Shown: positions 1 to 9,172, numbered from the stretch's first letter. The stretch: 37,572 nucleotides of DNA from Prochlorococcus sp. AG-469-F22 (GCA_003211655.1 QCSC01000007.1:1-37572), one strand, 5' to 3'. Translations and numbers: made by a program. The notes: a model not told the origin generated them from the letters alone.

Positions 1-253
1 TAAATGTTTTGAAATAATCTAATAGCTTTTTAAAAGCTCAAAATGAACAGAAGATCTTAATCAACCAATTATTAAGCAGGGATTGAGAAACAATTTAAGT
101 TTGTATCCAAATAGGTAAAAAATAAGATCTGCTTTTTACTGACTCGTTATAAAGAAAAAAGACCATATAGCTTCGAGTGACCACTACACAAAAGGTGAAA
201 AATGCTAGAGCAACACAAATAGGGCAATGTGGGAATCCCATTATGATTACGAT

Positions 254-358
254 CTAAAGTTTATTTTTCATTCTATTTATTATATTAATCATTTCATCTA
301 GCCATTCTGAATTACTTTTTGAGCGTCTGTTATTATTTTGATTTCTTTGAATACTCAT
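254..358 (-). CDS. Hypothetical 34-residue basic peptide
   Basis: This is a short open frame starting MSIQRNQNNN, rich in Asn, Arg and Lys, followed by a short amphipathic stretch around EWLDEMINIINRM. It has no signal peptide or membrane segment. The upstream sequence has only a weak purine stretch as a ribosome site. I do not recognise a family. It is offered because the composition looks protein-like and the surrounding 600 bases otherwise lack a gene; it could be a chance frame in AT-rich DNA. Confidence 0.3.
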   Translation of the reverse strand: MSIQRNQNNNRRSKSNSEWLDEMINIINRMKNKL

Positions 359-537
359 ATAAATAAACCTTTTATAAATTTCGTTCATATTATTAGAAGA
401 ATTTATTGAGATCAATAAGTAAAAATACTAGATCGTTTGATATGACTAAGTTCTATTAATAAATCTATACAATTAAATTAAGATAATTTAAGGATAAATT
501 GAAGTATTAAGGGATATTTATCTATTTATCTTCTCGA

Positions 538-567
538 AAGAACTCTAGAATAGGTTCTTGCTTTTTT
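538..567 (+). terminator. Candidate intrinsic terminator
   Basis: AAGAAC (538-543) pairs perfectly with GTTCTT (554-559) and is followed by a run of six T on the plus strand. No plus-strand gene lies upstream within the window, so it may end a small RNA or be fortuitous. Confidence 0.4.
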
Positions 568-605
568 GATTACGTAGATCTTGGATTACTTCTTATCAAA
601 ATGAA

Positions 606-755
606 TTACCCAAAATTAACATTTTGCTGAAATATTCCAAACAAATTATTACCAACTATAGCAGCAATAATTAAAACAAAGGCTACTATCGCAAACAAAG
701 CACTTACATCTTTAATATCATAAGGGGCTTTAAATAAGGGCTTTTCCTCTGTCAT
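606..755 (-). CDS. Small single-span membrane protein, 49 aa
   Basis: The frame starts MTEEKPLFKAPYDIKD and continues into a hydrophobic span at about residues 19-38, ending near NVNFG. A clear Shine-Dalgarno-like AAGGA lies at normal distance upstream of the ATG, which supports translation. The layout (short acidic/basic N-terminus, one membrane span, short tail) is like many small thylakoid proteins of cyanobacteria, but there is no chlorophyll-binding ExxNGR motif, so it is not an Hli protein. Function unknown. Confidence 0.7.
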   Translation of the reverse strand: MTEEKPLFKAPYDIKDVSALFAIVAFVLIIAAIVGNNLFGIFQQNVNFG

Positions 756-880
756 GATTTCCTTCTTAAGATTCAATATTAGATCATCTTATATCATTGT
801 TTGAAAGAAGAATTGAGTATTTCTTAGCTTGACTGCATATGAGACTCGTTTTATGGAGTAGCTAGTTACAAAGAAAGGTT

Positions 881-1063
881 ATGAAACTTACAACAACCTT
901 TACTATCCTCAATAATTCATTGAATGATGTATGGAGGATTCACGATTTTAATTATCAATTACAAAAGGCACTTTTAATGAGTAATGGGATGAGGAATGTA
1001 TTTTTCATCCTACAAATTTTCATTGTAAGATTTTTGATGATTAGTGACATGATTATTATCTAA
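881..1063 (+). CDS. Hypothetical 60 aa protein (weak)
   Basis: This is an open frame preceded by AAAGG at suitable distance and followed 15-45 bases later by a good terminator hairpin. The C-terminal half is hydrophobic (FFILQIFIVRFLMI), which could be a membrane span. No family is recognised and the composition is close to what random AT-rich DNA gives. The ribosome site and the terminator are the main support. Confidence 0.3.
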   Translation: MKLTTTFTILNNSLNDVWRIHDFNYQLQKALLMSNGMRNVFFILQIFIVRFLMISDMIII

Positions 1064-1075
1064 TACGTTAATCAA

Positions 1076-1107
1076 CAAAAAAGGCCACATAATGTGACCT
1101 TTTTTTA
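1076..1107. terminator. Bidirectional intrinsic terminator
   Basis: AAGGCCACA (1081-1089) pairs with TGTGACCTT (1093-1102 region) with one mismatch. A T-run follows on the plus strand and an A-run precedes it, so it can serve the plus-strand frame ending at 1063 and the minus-strand DUF4278 gene ending at 1123. Confidence 0.6.
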
Positions 1108-1122
1108 TTATTAAATAGAGGA

Positions 1123-1224
1123 TTAACTTGTGTAGGATTTACCTCTATAAGTTAGTTCAGTATGCTGCTTCTTAGCAGCTACTTTGCTTTGGACGTATTT
1201 TTGTCCCCTGTAGATAAGTGTCAT
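1123..1224 (-). CDS. Tandem YRG-motif micro-protein (DUF4278 type)
   Basis: This 33-residue peptide contains two copies of the YRGxxY motif: TLIYRGQKY near the N-terminus and ELTYRGKSY near the C-terminus, joined by a Lys/Ala-rich linker. The xLxYRGxxY signature is that of DUF4278, a family of very short cyanobacterial proteins. The start ATG at 1224 follows GGAAAAAATAG. It lies directly behind a structured leader resembling a glutamine riboswitch, and from general knowledge short peptides of this sort follow the downstream-peptide riboswitch class. That suggests a nitrogen-status-responsive peptide; the molecular role is unknown. Confidence 0.75.
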   Translation of the reverse strand: MTLIYRGQKYVQSKVAAKKQHTELTYRGKSYTS

Positions 1225-1322
1225 CTATTTTTTCCGGTTTCGCCCAAGTCCCCGTTCCATGGCTAAGGTCGATTTGCGGCTTGTATCATTACAAGTTGAA
1301 CGTTTTGGTAGCCTTCGCTACA
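1225..1322 (-). promoter_or_regulatory. Putative glutamine riboswitch (downstream-peptide-like leader)
   Basis: On the minus strand a TATAAAT-like -10 element lies about 1328-1334. The leader then carries CGTTCA (1302-1297), a perfect hairpin CTTGTA-ATGA-TACAAG (1295-1280), the unpaired segment CCGCAAATCG (1279-1270) and GAACG (1257-1253), which closes a stem with CGTTC. This order (P1, P2, a CGNAA-type junction, P1') is how I recall the glnA/downstream-peptide glutamine aptamers. The leader is also visibly more G+C-rich than its surroundings. A short TAGC-GAAG-GCTA hairpin sits at its 5' end. The assignment is by motif memory, not by a covariance search. Confidence 0.55.
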
Positions 1323-1528
1323 TATTTATACTAACACAGGATATTTTTTTTGTATAGGTTTTTATCGAAATATTTTTCGTAATCATTAATTATTGAGTTT
1401 AAGCTTTTTGGGTGATAAAAAATTTTCGGAAATAAATAAAAGATTTATGCAGGTTACATTTTGTTCAATTAATCTATTTATTTTTAACAAATTTACTTTT
1501 TAAATGTAAAATTCAGAGGATTATAATG

Positions 1529-1729
1529 ATGTTTATGTTCTCAAGAAACAAAAAATCTCCTAGTAAAAAAGCTGCAGTAGTTGAGGAAAAACCTTTGTAT
1601 GCGCAGTTACTTCCATTCGCGAATGTCATGACTGAGAAGGTTCAAGTGGTTAATGCTTTGGCTTTTACTTTAATAATGGGTGTTTCAATTTTTGGGATAG
1701 CACTTTGGAGGCTTTCTGCTCTAACTTAA
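1529..1729 (+). CDS. Small single-span membrane protein, 66 aa
   Basis: The protein has a Lys/Ser-rich N-terminus (FSRNKKSPSKKAA), a middle region EEKPLYAQLLPFANVMTEKVQ and a membrane span at about residues 41-58 (LAFTLIMGVSIFGIALW). Two ATGs are adjacent. The Shine-Dalgarno AGAGGA (1515-1520) is 8 bases from the second ATG (1529) and 5 from the first (1526), so I prefer 1529. It looks like a small thylakoid subunit or assembly protein, but I cannot match it to a named photosystem subunit. Downstream it converges with the 87 aa gene on the minus strand. Confidence 0.7.
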   Translation: MFMFSRNKKSPSKKAAVVEEKPLYAQLLPFANVMTEKVQVVNALAFTLIMGVSIFGIALWRLSALT

Positions 1730-1733
1730 TTAT

Positions 1734-1997
1734 CTAATTTATCAGAGAATTAATTTTTGACTCTTTGTCGTTAATCATTGTAATTAGCCACTTAGAAGCT
1801 AAACCTCGAGATATAGATCTATTTTTAAGAAATCTACATATATAAATATGTAGATTTTTTTCGTTTGTAGAGTTAAATTTTTCTTCAAATTCTAATATTG
1901 ATTCTTCTGTATTTCTTTTCCTAAGCTCGTCAACTAAAGCATGAGTAGATGAATCATTAAAAAAATTACCAATATTTAAGCTTAATGTCATAGTCAA
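1734..1997 (-). CDS. Hypothetical 87 aa protein
   Basis: This is a soluble, charged protein. It starts MTMTLSLNIGNFFND, is followed by a helical acidic stretch (LVDELRKRNTEESILEFEEKFN), and ends with a Lys/Asn-rich tail. There is no signal peptide or membrane span. I do not recognise the family. Its end is only 5 bases from the end of the convergent plus-strand gene, typical of real gene packing here. Confidence 0.55.
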   Translation of the reverse strand: MTMTLSLNIGNFFNDSSTHALVDELRKRNTEESILEFEEKFNSTNEKNLHIYICRFLKNRSISRGLASKWLITMINDKESKINSLIN

Positions 1998-2076
1998 TAT
2001 ACATACCTACTTAAGATGTAGCCATGTAATGTATTTTTAAAAACAAAATTTAATTAATTTACAAATAACTTAATAT

Positions 2077-4410
2077 TTAATTTTCTGGTTTAGCTAACGG
2101 AAGTAAACACTTATCTGAATCACAACCAGCTGGTCCTGCTTCGGAGAGCTCTCCAATATCATATTTATTAAGTGCATCAAAGAAATCATTATTTACTTTC
2201 CTTTCAGTTACCTGTTCCTGCAAAGATAAATATTCCTCTTTGCTTATAGGTTCAAAAGGTAATCTTGGGAATGTGGCATTTGCACTGAATCGAGCTAATA
2301 ATGCTGCAGAAATATACCCTTCGTTATTTTCTATTGCACTATGTATTGCTTTTGCTAAATCTTCAATTTCACTTTCTCTAAATTCAACAGTTGCGGAAGT
2401 ATTATGTTCTGTATAAAACTTTTGAACTTGCATATAAAAATCGAATTGTGCAAGGGCAGAGAAGTTATTAATATCTATTTGATCCGCTCCTTCTATGTTT
2501 GCCCAACTTACTTCTGTTGGAATTTCAACGAGCCATTCAGTACATCTTGGGTCAAATGGATTATCAAGCAAGCATCCTTTTTCATCTTTATCGGATTGAG
2601 ATGGAACAACAGAATAACCATAATCCATACAAGCTAAAGCAATAGGATCATTCTTTCTGAAGGTTATTCTTCTTAAAAATCTTTGTGCTTTAGGTGGATG
2701 CCATCCAGGAGCAGCTCCTGTTAAAAGACTTTTGGTGCCAGCAGGTTGAACTGTTGTGCATCTATTAGGTCTTCTGAGATTATGTTTGTCGCAGTATTCC
2801 CAAACAGTTTCTTTTACAGTTTTTCTCCATGAATCTAAGAATTTAGCTTCTTGCTTTTTAAATTTTTTTCCTTCTTCGTTGCTAGGTCTCCCAGCTTCCC
2901 ACCATTTCAACCAAGAGGTTCCAAACGCATGAACAAAGAAATCAAATAATCCTGTAAAACTAACTCCCACAATAGGATCATACTCCCTACTTTTTCTATA
3001 TCTCTCAACTTCGAATTCATGATTTAGCAAACATGCCACTGAAAGAGCTGCAGCTTTAAAGGCTTTTTTTTGTTCTTCAATATTTTCCGGATCTATCTGA
3101 TTTAGGTGAACTTCCGCCAAGTTACAATGAAAATCGTTGCCTAATATTTCTCCGCAAGGATTAAGTCCATATCTACTCATTCTATGATCTAGTTCTTCTT
3201 CAGAAAAAGGTCCGTAATTGAGATTAATCCAATTTCTAGCTTCATCTTTACCTTGTTCTGAATATATTTCTATGAATTCATTTTTGAGATCTTCTCCGTT
3301 CAAAATATCTGCATTTGATCTTGCTATTGCTTCTGGCGCAAATTGAATTGCTCCTTCACCTGAATGAAATTGCTTGGTTACAGCATCCAGAATTGTTTGA
3401 TAAGAGGGCTTTGTATGATAAACCCTTGTATGATTTGCCATCCTAAGAGCGTCCTTTTCGGGATCGATTTTCCAATTACCGTCTTCGTCTTGACTCCATA
3501 GATTCTCTTTAGCTGATGCTGCTTCTTTATCATCAGATGCAAACTGCCTCATGCCAGCGCTTCTTCTTATATTACCTGCAACTATTGTTACAGCTGCTTC
3601 GTCAATAAGTAAGCAGCACTCAACTGTATTTAGCTTTCTACCAATCGCTTTTCCTAATAGAGAAGCAACTCGAGAGTATAGATCCTTTAATTTAATAGGA
3701 TTCGCCATACCTCCAAAACCTTTTAATGATTCTCCTGCTGGCCTAATATCTTCTAAGTTAATATAAACATTAACTTCTTTTTCAAGACTTTCATTGCTTG
3801 ATGCTTCAAGAAGATATTTATAACTATCTACCCAGCCTCTTCTGCTATCACCCACTTTTATAAAAATATCGTTGCCTTTAATTTCTAAAGAAGATTTTTC
3901 CTGCCTTTGATCTTTAGGAGTTATTCCTACTTCGCTTACTGATTTAATAGTTATTTTATTTTTTACTGTTGGAAGCTTATTAATAAAATGGGGCTCTATT
4001 ATTGCTCCTGTGCCGCAACCCATCATTGCTAAATCCATCATTAAGGCAAAAGCTTCCCAATCAATTAAATTTGTCGAAGTACAATTATATGCTCCTGAAA
4101 AATTCTGGTTTTTATTAATCCATGGAGTCCCTCCGATCCATAACCATCTTCCAGATGGTTGAGCCTTTTGGTTGCTCTGCATTTCTCTCATTAACATCAA
4201 TTCTTGATCAGAGAGTTTTCCTAATTCTTTTAATCCAGATAAATTTCTTTCTCCAACTTCACTCCAATTCTCTCTTTTCCCGGAAACTGTCTTTCTGCTA
4301 TATGACCTAAAGAAAACAGGATAAGCGGCAGGAGCTGTTTTTGGGAAGTCATCTTTTCTAAGATTATTAGAATTGCTCTCGGAGGAAGCTTTATTTGGTG
4401 CAATTGTCAC
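2077..4410 (-). CDS. nrdJ: Class II (adenosylcobalamin-dependent) ribonucleotide reductase
   Basis: NrdJ makes deoxyribonucleotides using a 5'-deoxyadenosyl radical from B12, so no oxygen or second subunit is needed. The protein resembles the monomeric Lactobacillus-type enzyme. An N-terminal redox cysteine lies in GAYNCTSTN, the radical-site motif NPCGEIL is present, followed by FHCNLAEV with the partner cysteine, and a C-terminal CDSDKC pair delivers reducing power. The frame is open to a GTG at 4485, which would add about 25 residues. I prefer the GTG at 4410 (VTIAPNKASSE), giving about 777 residues, because the extension does not look like the family and coincides with a structured leader. 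Neither start has a strong ribosome site. All marine picocyanobacteria known to me rely on this enzyme. Confidence 0.95.
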   Translation of the reverse strand: MTIAPNKASSESNSNNLRKDDFPKTAPAAYPVFFRSYSRKTVSGKRENWSEVGERNLSGLKELGKLSDQELMLMREMQSNQKAQPSGRWLWIGGTPWINKNQNFSGAYNCTSTNLIDWEAFALMMDLAMMGCGTGAIIEPHFINKLPTVKNKITIKSVSEVGITPKDQRQEKSSLEIKGNDIFIKVGDSRRGWVDSYKYLLEASSNESLEKEVNVYINLEDIRPAGESLKGFGGMANPIKLKDLYSRVASLLGKAIGRKLNTVECCLLIDEAAVTIVAGNIRRSAGMRQFASDDKEAASAKENLWSQDEDGNWKIDPEKDALRMANHTRVYHTKPSYQTILDAVTKQFHSGEGAIQFAPEAIARSNADILNGEDLKNEFIEIYSEQGKDEARNWINLNYGPFSEEELDHRMSRYGLNPCGEILGNDFHCNLAEVHLNQIDPENIEEQKKAFKAAALSVACLLNHEFEVERYRKSREYDPIVGVSFTGLFDFFVHAFGTSWLKWWEAGRPSNEEGKKFKKQEAKFLDSWRKTVKETVWEYCDKHNLRRPNRCTTVQPAGTKSLLTGAAPGWHPPKAQRFLRRITFRKNDPIALACMDYGYSVVPSQSDKDEKGCLLDNPFDPRCTEWLVEIPTEVSWANIEGADQIDINNFSALAQFDFYMQVQKFYTEHNTSATVEFRESEIEDLAKAIHSAIENNEGYISAALLARFSANATFPRLPFEPISKEEYLSLQEQVTERKVNNDFFDALNKYDIGELSEAGPAGCDSDKCLLPLAKPEN

Positions 4411-4429
4411 GATAAAAAAAGTATGTAAA

Positions 4430-4483
4430 TTTACCCGTAAAGGAAGAATAACTCTACCTGTGGCGTCTGCAACTATTCTTACC
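4430..4483 (-). promoter_or_regulatory. Structured leader upstream of nrdJ
   Basis: On the minus strand GGTAAGAATA (4483-4474) pairs with TATTCTTCC (4450-4442) with a single bulge, closing a loop of about 23 bases. A short TTTAC-GTAAA hairpin (4441-4430) follows just upstream of the preferred GTG. The segment is also an open frame, so it could instead encode an N-terminal extension. I did not find a full cobalamin riboswitch B12 box. Confidence 0.3.
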
Positions 4484-4542
4484 ACTATTTAACGGTTTGT
4501 GTAAAAATATGTTTATTATGAAATCTTTGTTCACGGAAGTTT

Positions 4543-5238
4543 ATGGAAAGAACTGTTGAACCTGAATTAATGGAAAGAGAAGACCAAGTTGATTCTTATT
4601 CTAAAGCTGACTTTTCAGAGGGAGAGAATAATCTTATTAGTCAAATAAATCATTACTTGATTAAAAATAATATTCATTTGAATGAAAAAGAATTGATTGT
4701 TGATTTAGGATGCGGACCTGGCAATATTTCTGAAAAGTTATCAATTAAATGGCCTAATGCGAATGTTATTGGTATTGATGGCTCCAAAGAGATGATTCGA
4801 ATAGCTGAGTTAAATAAAAAGGATTCCTTAAATCGGAGTCGATTAAAAAATTTGCGCTACATTTGTGCAGATATAAAAAGCCTTAAATCAAGTGATATTT
4901 CTTTCGAAAAAAATATAAGTTTATTAGTCAGCAACAGTTTAATTCACCATATTACTTATCTAGATGATTTTTTTAATTGCATAAAGAGATTATCAAGTGA
5001 TTTGACTATAAATTTTCATAAAGATCTGAAAAGACCGATTGATAAACAATCAGCCTTATATTTAAAAGAAAAATGTGGGAAAAAATATAATGAAATTTTG
5101 ACTAATGATTATTACGCATCATTAAAGGCTTCTTACACATCAAAAGAATTAAAAGATTTTATTTTTGAGAATAAATTATCCTCTTTAGAAGTGTTCGAAG
5201 AAGGTGATCAATATTTAGTCATTTATGGTAAGGTTTAG
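4543..5238 (+). CDS. Class I SAM-dependent methyltransferase
   Basis: The Rossmann-fold SAM-binding motif I is plain (LIVDLGCGPGNISEKL, about residues 53-68), followed by the acidic end of strand 2 (VIGIDGSKEMI) and a motif with CADIKSLK for the adenine contact. The 231-residue length is normal for a single-domain enzyme. The middle segment SNSLIHHITYLDDFF resembles the post-motif II region of UbiE/trans-aconitate-type methyltransferases. The substrate cannot be told from the sequence. It is divergent from nrdJ and ends 29 bases before prfC, so the two may share a transcript. GGAAG precedes the ATG. Confidence 0.85.
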   Translation: MERTVEPELMEREDQVDSYSKADFSEGENNLISQINHYLIKNNIHLNEKELIVDLGCGPGNISEKLSIKWPNANVIGIDGSKEMIRIAELNKKDSLNRSRLKNLRYICADIKSLKSSDISFEKNISLLVSNSLIHHITYLDDFFNCIKRLSSDLTINFHKDLKRPIDKQSALYLKEKCGKKYNEILTNDYYASLKASYTSKELKDFIFENKLSSLEVFEEGDQYLVIYGKV

Positions 5239-5267
5239 AGTTAGTGAGATTGCTAAAATAGAATTTA

Positions 5268-6905
5268 ATGAGTTCAAGTACTGAAAACTTAAATAATAAA
5301 AATATCTTAGAGGCGGTAAATAAAAGAAGGAACTTTGCGATTATTTCACATCCTGATGCTGGTAAAACAACTCTTACTGAAAAACTTCTTTTGTATGGAG
5401 GCGCTATACAGCAAGCAGGGGCAGTAAAAGCAAGAGGTAATCAAAGGAAAGCCACTTCTGATTGGATGGAACTTGAAAAACAAAGAGGTATCTCAATTAC
5501 TTCAACTGTTTTGCAGTTTGAATATGAAAGATCAGTAATAAATCTGTTGGATACGCCTGGTCACAAAGATTTTTCTGAAGATACATATAGAACTTTAGCT
5601 GCCGCAGATAATGCAGTAATGCTTGAAGATGCCGCTAAAGGATTAGAACCTCAAACAAGAAAATTATTTGAGGTATGCAGAATGAGAAAAATACCTATTT
5701 TTACTTTTATTAACAAGATGGATAGACCGGGCAGAGAACCTTTTTCTTTGCTTGATGAAATTGAATCAGAGCTTGGTTTAAATACTTTGCCCGTTAATTG
5801 GCCAATTGGTATAGGTGAGGAATTTAGAGGAGTTATTGATAGATTTACAAGAGAGGTTATTTTATTTGATAAAGCTGTTAGAGGGAAACAGTCAAATGAG
5901 AAAAGAATGAGTTTAGATGATAAAGAACTTTCAAAATATGTAGAAAAAGAATTACTTGAGATCTCTATTGAAGAGCTCGAGGTCCTTGATGAGGCAGGTT
6001 CGAAATTAGAAAAAGAAGAAATTTTTAATGGTTCACTTACTCCTGTTTTCTTTGGCTCGGCGATGACAAATTTTGGGGTAAGACCTTTTTTAGATAGTTT
6101 TTTAAAAATGGCTCAAAAACCAACTTCAAGAAATAGTAATAAGGGAGATATTGAGCCTGAAAGCGCTGAATTTAGTGGTTTTGTATTTAAGTTACAAGCA
6201 AATATGGATCCAAAGCATAGAGATAGAGTTGCTTTTATAAGAGTTTGTAGTGGGAAATTTGAAAAGGATATGTCAGTCAAACACTCAAGAACAGGAAGAA
6301 CTATTAGATTATCTCGACCTCAAAAAATATTTGGTCAAGACAGAGAAGTAGTTGATGATGCCTATCCTGGAGATGTAATTGGACTTAATAACCCTGGAAT
6401 GTTTTCTATCGGAGATACTTTATATACAGGCACTCATCTTGAATATGAGGGTATACCCTCCTTTAGTCCTGAAATATTTAGTTGGTTAAGAAATCCAAAC
6501 CCTTCAGCATTTAAAAACTTTAGGAAGGGAGTAAACGAACTTCGTGAAGAAGGTGCTGTTCAAATACTTTACGACTTTGATGAGAGCAAAAGAGATCCTA
6601 TCCTTGCAGCTGTTGGACAATTACAGTTAGAAGTAGTTATTCATAGATTAAAAAATGAATATGGTGTAGATGCCAATCTTGAATCTATGCCATACCAATT
6701 GGCACGATGGGTTTCAGATGGATGGTCAGCTATTGACGAATTAGGAAGGATCTTTAATTGCAAAGTAGTAAAGGATTGCTGGAATAGGCCAGTGATTCTT
6801 TTTAAGAATCAGTGGAATCTTAATCAATTTATTGAAGATAATGAGAATTTAGATTTAAAAAACGTAGCACCTGTTGTTAGTGGAGTGGAACCAATTGTTT
6901 TATAA
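5268..6905 (+). CDS. prfC: Peptide chain release factor 3 (RF3)
   Basis: RF3 is a translational GTPase that recycles RF1/RF2 from the ribosome after peptide release. G1 is HPDAGKTT (residues 28-35), the switch region contains RGISITS (74-80), G3 is DTPGH (96-100) and G4 is NKMD (150-153). The residues after G3 ([15 protein letters not shown]) are typical of RF3 rather than EF-G or LepA. Length 545 matches the family (about 530). The C-terminal domain ends in [17 protein letters not shown] and a short tail. It probably forms a transcription unit with the upstream methyltransferase and the downstream CPP1-like gene. Confidence 0.95.
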   Translation: MSSSTENLNNKNILEAVNKRRNFAIISHPDAGKTTLTEKLLLYGGAIQQAGAVKARGNQRKATSDWMELEKQRGISITSTVLQFEYERSVINLLDTPGHKDFSEDTYRTLAAADNAVMLEDAAKGLEPQTRKLFEVCRMRKIPIFTFINKMDRPGREPFSLLDEIESELGLNTLPVNWPIGIGEEFRGVIDRFTREVILFDKAVRGKQSNEKRMSLDDKELSKYVEKELLEISIEELEVLDEAGSKLEKEEIFNGSLTPVFFGSAMTNFGVRPFLDSFLKMAQKPTSRNSNKGDIEPESAEFSGFVFKLQANMDPKHRDRVAFIRVCSGKFEKDMSVKHSRTGRTIRLSRPQKIFGQDREVVDDAYPGDVIGLNNPGMFSIGDTLYTGTHLEYEGIPSFSPEIFSWLRNPNPSAFKNFRKGVNELREEGAVQILYDFDESKRDPILAAVGQLQLEVVIHRLKNEYGVDANLESMPYQLARWVSDGWSAIDELGRIFNCKVVKDCWNRPVILFKNQWNLNQFIEDNENLDLKNVAPVVSGVEPIVL

Positions 6906-6956
6906 AGTCCTATTGGATAATAAAATTGGTTAATCTATAGTCATTGTAAAAATTAA

Positions 6957-7631
6957 TTGGATTCAAATAAAAACAAAAATAATCCCGATAAAACTCCCTA
7001 TGAAATATTAGGTGTTAATGAAGGTGCCGATTTTGAAGATATACAAAAAGCAAGAGATCTTAAAGTTAAGGAGGCTGGTGAAGATCTACTACTTAAGGCA
7101 AAAATAGAATCATCTTTTGATCAATTGTTAATGGGTAGTTTGAAAGCAAGGCAGTCAGGGAATGTTAGTTTCGAAGCTCAAAATGCTTCTAAGAAAGAGA
7201 AACAAATTAATAAACTCATTAATAATGATTTCCCGCTTTTATCAAAAATAAAAAATTTGAATAATAATGGTAACAAGTCAAACGAATATAGCCTTCCCAA
7301 AATAACCCCTCCATCTTTTGATAATCTTTCAATCAAATTATCTGTTGGATTATTATTTTTGATAATACTTTTAATTAGTCCTGATTCTTACAACAGACTT
7401 CTGCTTTCTATTTCAACTTTAATCCTTACTTATATTCAAATTAAATCAGGTAAAAAGTTTATTAGTTCTCTTGGATGGAGTGTGACATTTCTTTCAATAG
7501 GATTAATATTTGGAGGTTTATTTGAAACTAACTCATTTATTCAGGAAATATCTAATAACTCTTTATCAATTCAAAAAATTCAAAGTTTACCAGCAATGAT
7601 AATTTTGTGGATAGGAGTAATTTTCCTTTAA
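6957..7631 (+). CDS. CPP1-like (DUF3353) membrane J-domain protein
   Basis: Residues about 11-60 form a degenerate J-like domain (TPYEILGVNEGADFEDIQKARD) that keeps the YEILG start but lacks the HPD motif of true DnaJ proteins. The C-terminal half (about 120-224) has three or four membrane spans. This is the layout of the CPP1/DUF3353 family; plant CPP1 stabilises protochlorophyllide oxidoreductase, so a chaperone role in chlorophyll synthesis at the thylakoid or plasma membrane is inferred. The start is a TTG at 6957 (protein begins MDSNKNKNNPDK); no ATG fits. It converges with hslO, with the two stops 2 bases apart. Confidence 0.8.
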   Translation: MDSNKNKNNPDKTPYEILGVNEGADFEDIQKARDLKVKEAGEDLLLKAKIESSFDQLLMGSLKARQSGNVSFEAQNASKKEKQINKLINNDFPLLSKIKNLNNNGNKSNEYSLPKITPPSFDNLSIKLSVGLLFLIILLISPDSYNRLLLSISTLILTYIQIKSGKKFISSLGWSVTFLSIGLIFGGLFETNSFIQEISNNSLSIQKIQSLPAMIILWIGVIFL

Positions 7632-7632
7632 A

Positions 7633-8535
7633 TTAATTTTTAATCATCTCTTTAATCTCTTCAGAATTTATTAGATATTTATTCTTGCAAAATTCGCAAA
7701 CTAATTCGGCTTTTCCTTCTTTAATTAAAATATCTTCTAACTCGTTTTTATCAAGCATTTTCATTGCATTTAAACTTCTCTGTCTAGAGCACCTACATTC
7801 AAATCTAACTTCTTGAGTTCGAGCTTTCTCAGAAATTGAGTTATCGTCAATATCTGGAAATATATTTTTTATTAGTGAAAGAAGATTATCTTTTGATTTA
7901 AATAAGTCTTCACTAAAAGAATTAATTTCTTTACATCTTTCTTCAAGAAGCGAGACTAATAATGGATCAGTTTCTTTCTTTGGCAAAACTTGGGCTAACA
8001 ATCCTCCGCTAGAAATAATATTTTTATTTTGAATCTTTTCCCCAATAAATACAGCAGAAGGAGTCTGCTCAGAATGATATAAATAAGATGCTAAATCTTC
8101 AGCAATATTTCCATTAACTAACTCAACAGTGCTGGTAAAAGGTTCTCCAAAACCATTATCCCGAATAACATTTAAATAGCCTGTCCCTAATGCTTTTGTG
8201 AAATCAAAAGAATATTGATTTGACTTGGTTTTGACTAGATCTAATTCCAAATTAGGATTTCCTACATAACCTCTAACTTTCCCATCTCTGCCCGCATCCA
8301 CAAGTAATCCCTTTAAAGGGCCATCAGATCTTACTCTTAAAGTGACTCTCCCATGCATTACTTTCATCGAACTTGCTAAAAGAAGAGAGGCGCTGAAAGC
8401 TCTCCCCAGTATGGAGGTAGTTAGATAAGACAATCCATGCCTTTCTTTCGCTTCTATTGATGCATCTGTTGTTAATACCGCAACTAACCTTATTCCACCA
8501 TTAGCCGCAGTTGCGCGTATAATTTTATCTCCCAT
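7633..8535 (-). CDS. hslO: Hsp33 redox-regulated holdase
   Basis: Hsp33 is a cytosolic chaperone switched on by oxidation: four zinc-bound cysteines form disulfides and expose the substrate site. The four are all present, C247 and C249 (ECRCSRQRS) and C280 and C283 (CEFCKNKY). The N-terminal domain ([16 protein letters not shown]) and the full length of 300 fit the family. Its start overlaps the end of the upstream ABC ATPase by 11 bases, so the two are cotranscribed and probably translationally coupled. For a strongly illuminated phototroph this is a plausible oxidative-stress function. Confidence 0.95.
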   Translation of the reverse strand: MGDKIIRATAANGGIRLVAVLTTDASIEAKERHGLSYLTTSILGRAFSASLLLASSMKVMHGRVTLRVRSDGPLKGLLVDAGRDGKVRGYVGNPNLELDLVKTKSNQYSFDFTKALGTGYLNVIRDNGFGEPFTSTVELVNGNIAEDLASYLYHSEQTPSAVFIGEKIQNKNIISSGGLLAQVLPKKETDPLLVSLLEERCKEINSFSEDLFKSKDNLLSLIKNIFPDIDDNSISEKARTQEVRFECRCSRQRSLNAMKMLDKNELEDILIKEGKAELVCEFCKNKYLINSEEIKEMIKN

Positions 8536-9172
8536 AATTTCCTTTCGTTAATTCCTTAATCTTTCCTTGTTCAAGAACTAATATTTTAGACGGTATCCCC
8601 TCAAATAATGAGGGTTCATGAGTAACGATAATTATTGTATTTTTATTTTTGAGATTGAGAAGTAAATTCTTAACATCATTTTTCATTGACCAATCAAGCC
8701 CAGCAGTTGGTTCGTCAAGTAAAAGAATAGTTGGATTTCTCATTAGTTGAACTGCTACAGCTAATCTTCTCTGTTGACCACCACTTAAGTTCTCAGGAGG
8801 TTGAGTAAGATTTATATCTGATAGCCCAACTTTTTTTAAAACTTGCTCTATATTTTTTTCTCTCAATGATTTATAACCAATTTTTAATTCTTTCCCAATG
8901 GTTGTTCCTATAAAGTATCTTTCTGGGAATTGGAATACTACTCCACTTATCCATCTTCTTTGCCTAGCAGTGATATTTTTATTTTTCCAAGTAATCTTTC
9001 CTTTCTGAGGAGTAATTAGTCCACTTATTATTTCCAATAGAGTAGTTTTCCCTGAACCACTTTTGCCACAAATTAATATAATTTCATTTTCTTGAAGATT
9101 GAAACTAATATTATCTAATATTTTTTTATTTCCTGTTTGAGGTTGATAAGTAATATCTTTTAAATCAAGCAT
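8525..9172 (-). CDS. ABC transporter ATP-binding protein (CbiO/EcfA-like)
   Basis: This is a single ATPase domain with Walker [10 protein letters not shown], signature [12 protein letters not shown], Walker [15 protein letters not shown] and switch His in VTHEPS. It is most like energy-coupling-factor/cobalt-type ATPases in the short D-loop region and the QFPERYFIG segment after the Q-loop ([11 protein letters not shown]). I chose the ATG at 9172 ([10 protein letters not shown]), because this is where the family alignment begins; a further in-frame ATG at 9217 would add 15 residues. No permease lies nearby, so the membrane partner must be elsewhere. The cargo cannot be told. Confidence 0.85.
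   Translation of the reverse strand: MLDLKDITYQPQTGNKKILDNISFNLQENEIILICGKSGSGKTTLLEIISGLITPQKGKITWKNKNITARQRRWISGVVFQFPERYFIGTTIGKELKIGYKSLREKNIEQVLKKVGLSDINLTQPPENLSGGQQRRLAVAVQLMRNPTILLLDEPTAGLDWSMKNDVKNLLLNLKNKNTIIIVTHEPSLFEGIPSKILVLEQGKIKELTKGNYGR

Noticed and set aside
98-241. 48-codon minus-strand frame starting MGFPHCPIC
   Set aside because: No ribosome site; hydrophobic Cys/Phe-rich content without a clear pattern. Could still be part of a transcript, but there is no support for a gene.
4410-4485. Cobalamin riboswitch upstream of nrdJ
   Set aside because: The leader is hairpin-forming, but too short and lacking the conserved B12-box core.
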